Assembly: GCA_012026855.1 (NCBI GenBank)
Contig: VEOV01000294.1
Span: 1 to 6,519 of the forward strand
DNA from: Geobacter sp.
Lineage (GTDB): Bacteria > Desulfobacterota > Desulfuromonadia > Geobacterales > DSM-12255
Direction of reading: 5' to 3'
Length of the DNA: 6,519 bases
The stretch's first letter is position 1; every line of letters starts with the position of its first letter. The translations under genes were made by a program, and so were the position numbers. Shown piece by piece: positions 5,916 through 6,519 of this stretch. Below the pieces are notes generated by a model. The model was given only the letters and a program-made list of their open reading frames with translations. It did no database searches and was not told the DNA's origin.

Positions 5916-6519
5916 TCAGCTACCGCTCTTCCTCGAAGCGGCAATACTCTGCTGGGCATCGCGCATGATCGAAACTACCGCATTGTTGATAGTCAGGGAG
6001 ATCAGCTGTCTCACCTTGGCGCTAGGCTCCTTAGGTGCGTAATGATCGCTGCTGGCCTCCATCACCTGTTTCTGCAGCAGGACAGCGCCGGTTCTGGCAT
6101 CCCGCAGGGTCATATCCAGCGACACCCCCGGTTGAAAGGTCACGATGGTGGCATAGACCTTGAAGACCTGCAGCGGCAGGGAGGCAAACCAGTAGGGGTT
6201 GAGATCGCCGCTGACACTGATATCACCGATACCGATGGTCAGGATGTAATCCACGCCATGGGTTGCCTGAATCTCCTTCGTCGGCAGGAATTTTGCCTCT
6301 TTCGGCAGGAGTACGACCTTGTCGAACAGCTTGCCGGAAGCGCTCTTCACCAGCGGACTGTCCGCATCGTGCAGCAACTCCACCAGCCTGTCACCACTGG
6401 CCTGGACACCAAGTGTCACCGCCTGTTTTGCCGCGACCGGCTCCAGATTTTTCTTTGGTGTCACATCGAGTGTGGCGCAGCCGCCGGCAAAAAGCAGCAG
6501 ACAGCAAAAGGTAACCAAC
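5916..6519 (-). CDS. Putative outer-membrane/periplasmic lipoprotein of unknown function, 5'-partial
   Basis: The frame runs off the right edge of the window. The first in-window start-like codon is TTG at 6518, but the 13 residues it would give before the lipobox contain no positively charged n-region, so the true start is almost certainly outside. A hydrophobic stretch CCLLLF ends in a lipobox FAGGC, with the acylated Cys at residue 14 counted from that TTG, followed by ATLDVTPKK. About 185 mature residues follow with mixed alpha/beta character: VDYILTIGIGDISVSG (89-104), then a hydrophobic LPLQVFKVYATIVTF (114-128), then VSLDMTLRDARTGAVLLQKQ (131-150). The pattern 'VDYIL...GI.DI' followed by 'V.L.M.L.DA.TG.VL' recalls lipoproteins whose domain handles envelope assembly or transport (CsgG/LpoB/ABC-auxiliary-like folds), but I cannot assign a family. 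It is the upstream partner of the nucleotidyltransferase gene with no spacer between them. Confidence 0.75.
   Translation of the reverse strand, partial: LVTFCCLLLFAGGCATLDVTPKKNLEPVAAKQAVTLGVQASGDRLVELLHDADSPLVKSASGKLFDKVVLLPKEAKFLPTKEIQATHGVDYILTIGIGDISVSGDLNPYWFASLPLQVFKVYATIVTFQPGVSLDMTLRDARTGAVLLQKQVMEASSDHYAPKEPSAKVRQLISLTINNAVVSIMRDAQQSIAASRKSGS

Noticed and set aside
5464..6042. + strand open frame (192 codons) across the nucleotidyltransferase and lipoprotein genes
   Set aside because: Antisense to two well-supported coding frames and spans their junction; low-complexity Ala/Ser/Arg product.

Overview
The window reads as a piece of a GC-rich bacterial chromosome. The membrane pyrophosphatase sequence, the split-type tRNA nucleotidyltransferase and the codon use together suggest a Desulfuromonadales/Geobacter-like deltaproteobacterium. 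This placement is inferred from remembered family resemblance, not from a search. No phage, transposon, CRISPR array, rRNA or tRNA gene is visible.

Layout, left to right. (1) The C-terminal three quarters of a proton-pumping membrane pyrophosphatase (hppA, + strand) enters from the left edge. Its first ~250 bases carry an in-frame stop, an apparent compensated frameshift and changes at pyrophosphate-binding residues; the rest is intact. (2) A strong, perfectly symmetrical bidirectional terminator separates it from (3) a convergent two-gene unit on the - strand: a small S4-type RNA-binding protein followed one base later by a MaoC/NodN-like hot-dog hydratase. (4) A 93-bp divergent intergenic region holds back-to-back, overlapping promoter-like elements. 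(5) From it runs a 735-residue + strand protein of unknown function. It has a globular N-terminal domain, a long alanine-rich coiled coil, an Ala/Pro linker with a hexapeptide tandem repeat, and a C-terminal domain that appears to be a diverged copy of the N-terminal one. (6) Its 3' end overlaps by 17 bp the 3' end of a - strand class II tRNA nucleotidyltransferase. The position of the missing loop suggests a CC-adding rather than a complete CCA-adding enzyme. (7) Directly upstream of that gene, with no spacer, lies a lipoprotein gene cut by the right edge.

Most genes are housekeeping: energy conservation by PPi hydrolysis, acyl-CoA hydration, RNA binding and tRNA 3'-end synthesis. They do not form one obvious pathway. 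The least explained items are the two-headed coiled-coil protein, the loop-deleted nucleotidyltransferase and the damaged 5' part of hppA.
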